Of a stretch of 64,000 bases of DNA, positions 62,662 to 64,000 are shown one piece after another. Under the pieces are notes generated by a model that was not told the origin of the DNA, did not search any database, and worked only from the letters and a program-made list of their open reading frames with translations. The DNA lies in contig NZ_JNFC01000004.1 in the NCBI RefSeq assembly GCF_000756385.1, positions 29,709 to 93,708 of the forward strand, in the 5' to 3' direction. Both the position numbers and the translations under genes were made by a program. The stretch comes from Sphingopyxis sp. LC363 (GTDB lineage Bacteria; Pseudomonadota; Alphaproteobacteria; Sphingomonadales; Sphingomonadaceae). How positions within the stretch are numbered: the first letter of the stretch is position 1; each line of letters begins with the position of its first letter.

Positions 62662-63615
62662 TCAGCGCGCGACGTTGCGCCGCGCGAAATGGATCTGCAC
62701 CGCCTCGCGAACGCCGCGCGCGATCTTCTTCTGGCCGGCGGGCGAGGCGAGAAATTCGACGTCGTCCTTGTTCGAGATGAAGCCGGTTTCGAACAGCACC
62801 GACGGGGTGTCGGGCGCCTTCAGCACGATGAAGGAGGCGAAGCGGTGCGCGGTCGTGCGGAATTTGACCTCGTCGGAGGCCTCGCGCTGAAGCAGCCGCG
62901 CGAAGTCGGAGGCGACATTCATCGACTCGCGCTGGGTCAGGTCGAGCAGGATCGCCGACACATCGCCGCTGTGGGCACCAAGATCGACGCCGTTGATGAT
63001 ATTCGCCTTGTTCTCGCGCGCCGCCAGCCGCGCCGCCTCGCGGTCGGAGGCGACTTCGGCCAGCGTATAGATCGACGCGCCGCTGGCGTCCTGATTCTCG
63101 GCCGCGTCGGCGTGAACCGAGATAAACAGGTCGGCCTTCAATCGCCGCGCGATGCCATAACGCTCTTCGAGCACGAGAAAGCGATCGTCCGAACGCGTGA
63201 GCGCGACGCGCACCCGCCCCGAGGCAAGCAGATCCTTGCGGATCGCGCGGGCGAGCGCCAGCGTGATGTCCTTTTCATGGCTGCCGTCGTGCGGAGAGAT
63301 CGCACCGGGATCGTGGCCGCCGTGCCCCGCGTCGATCACCACGAGCGGCAGGCTGGCGTCGGCCGGACCCTCGATACGCGGCAGCGTCACCGCGGGCTTG
63401 GGCTTTCCGATCGGGACCGTCACGCTATAGCGTTTTTCCGGACGCTTGGCGCGAAAGCCGGTGAACGGCTGCAATTCGCCGCCCGGGCCCCGCGATGCCG
63501 GGTCGAATTCGCCGACCGAGGCGGGGCGCGGGTCGACATGGATCGCGCCGGCCGGCGCCGGCAATGCGGCCGGGGGGGCTCCGATCATGCCAATCAGGAC
63601 GAGCAGCGGGCTCAT
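62662..63615 (-). CDS. N-acetylmuramoyl-L-alanine amidase
   Basis: A protein of 317 residues with a short hydrophobic N-terminus as signal. The zinc amidase_3 motifs are VVIDAGHGGHDPG, the Glu in GSHEKDITLAL, and FISVHADAAENQD. The late LFETGFISNKDDVEFL contains the catalytic Glu. It cuts peptide stems from muramic acid in cell separation. In sphingomonads it usually precedes PBP1A directly; here 4.4 kb separate them. Confidence 0.93.
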   Translation of the reverse strand: MSPLLVLIGMIGAPPAALPAPAGAIHVDPRPASVGEFDPASRGPGGELQPFTGFRAKRPEKRYSVTVPIGKPKPAVTLPRIEGPADASLPLVVIDAGHGGHDPGAISPHDGSHEKDITLALARAIRKDLLASGRVRVALTRSDDRFLVLEERYGIARRLKADLFISVHADAAENQDASGASIYTLAEVASDREAARLAARENKANIINGVDLGAHSGDVSAILLDLTQRESMNVASDFARLLQREASDEVKFRTTAHRFASFIVLKAPDTPSVLFETGFISNKDDVEFLASPAGQKKIARGVREAVQIHFARRNVAR

Positions 63616-64000
63616 GGCGCGTCTATGCCGTCCAAGGCGCGCGATGGTCCAGCCTTATTCGAAGCCGCCAGCTTTCCGGCGCGACAACAGGGTGAATTCA
63701 CCGTTCGCCATCGCGAGACAAAGGGAAGACGGACCGCCGCGTGGCCGAATGGTTTTCTTGCAACACCTTGGCGCCATCCTATCTTTCTGGGGTGGTTGTG
63801 GTTGCCGTCGGCCTGTGCCGATGCTAGCACGCCATCACTGACGGCGTCGTTCCCGGTGCCGTCCGGCCTTTTGAGGGGAAGGCCTGCTCCGCAGAACTGC
63901 GGATCATGGTCGCCTTGGCGCCGGACATATCGGGAAGGACATACCTGCCGCCAGTCCACCCGGTTGACCGGACAGTCGGGGCGTTCGCAGTCGCCCGCCC
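63616..64000 (+). other. non-coding run at the window end, probable 5' leader of a downstream gene
   Basis: No convincing ORF in 385 bases. TTGCAA (63758-63763) and TATCTT (63780-63785), 16 bases apart, look like a forward promoter. Two hairpins follow: GGCCTT/AAGGCC (63865-63884) and TCCGCAG/CTGCGGA (63888-63903). In related genomes a gene for RNase E faces the amidase, so this may be its leader; the gene itself is not in the window. Confidence 0.35.

Overview
The window is a GC-rich chromosomal segment (roughly two-thirds GC by eye) from an alphaproteobacterium of the order Sphingomonadales. Sphingopyxis or a close relative is my best guess. Support comes from the gene orders pcm-tolC-popZ, mutM-rpsT-dnaA, sdhC-sdhD-sdhA, secB-murJ-trpS and coaBC-dut, a carotenoid hydroxylase (crtZ), and the intergenic palindromic repeats typical of sphingomonads. 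The genus is inference; no 16S gene is present. I found no prophage, insertion sequence, CRISPR array or rRNA operon.

Layout. 1-1.3 kb: a cut-off TetR regulator, an OsmC-type protein and an isolated 23-codon reading frame with its own promoter-like and hairpin elements. 1.4-6.9 kb: tRNA-Cys, a PIMT-like methyltransferase, TolC, PopZ and ParC. 7-11 kb: a GGDEF-EAL protein facing a coupled DUF1285-Nudix-CCA-transferase operon. 11.3-17 kb: GNAT, folB-folM, aldehyde dehydrogenase, a 2OG-Fe(II) oxygenase, an SMP-30 protein and a VIT transporter. 17-27 kb: small metabolic and unknown genes, and a LysR-controlled CoA-transferase operon whose two subunits are separated by a DUF5076 gene and a secreted acid phosphatase. 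27-36 kb: leuCD, a quinone oxidoreductase, sdhCDA, a cupin and dapE. 36-42.5 kb: smr-mltA-tim44, secB, murJ, trpS and a DUF4136 lipoprotein. 42.6-48.4 kb: a DnaA-box-like array, dnaA, rpsT, mutM, and ubiE-ubiB. 48.5-53.7 kb: two polyprenol-sugar type glycosyltransferases, a 17-codon leader, coaBC, dut, an E1-like enzyme and a DsrE protein. 53.8-64 kb: a lipoprotein methyltransferase, prfB and PBP1A. An accessory block follows (TetR, DSD1-type PLP enzyme, sugar-lactone-oxidase-like flavoprotein, HxlR, dihydrofolate-reductase-like protein). The window closes with an amidase and what looks like a long untranslated leader running off the end.

Most of the DNA is ordinary housekeeping sequence in tightly packed operons with many ATGA, GTGA and TGATG start-stop overlaps. 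The signals most worth checking are: two copies of a branched palindromic element whose lateral hairpins differ by compensatory changes (13.07 and 53.67 kb); four DnaA-box-like 9-mers phased at 11-12 bp at the 3' end of dnaA; the interrupted CoA-transferase operon; a perfect 16-bp palindrome overlapping the promoter of an apparently leaderless HAD gene; two very short ORFs with strong Shine-Dalgarno sequences; and the accessory block between PBP1A and the amidase.
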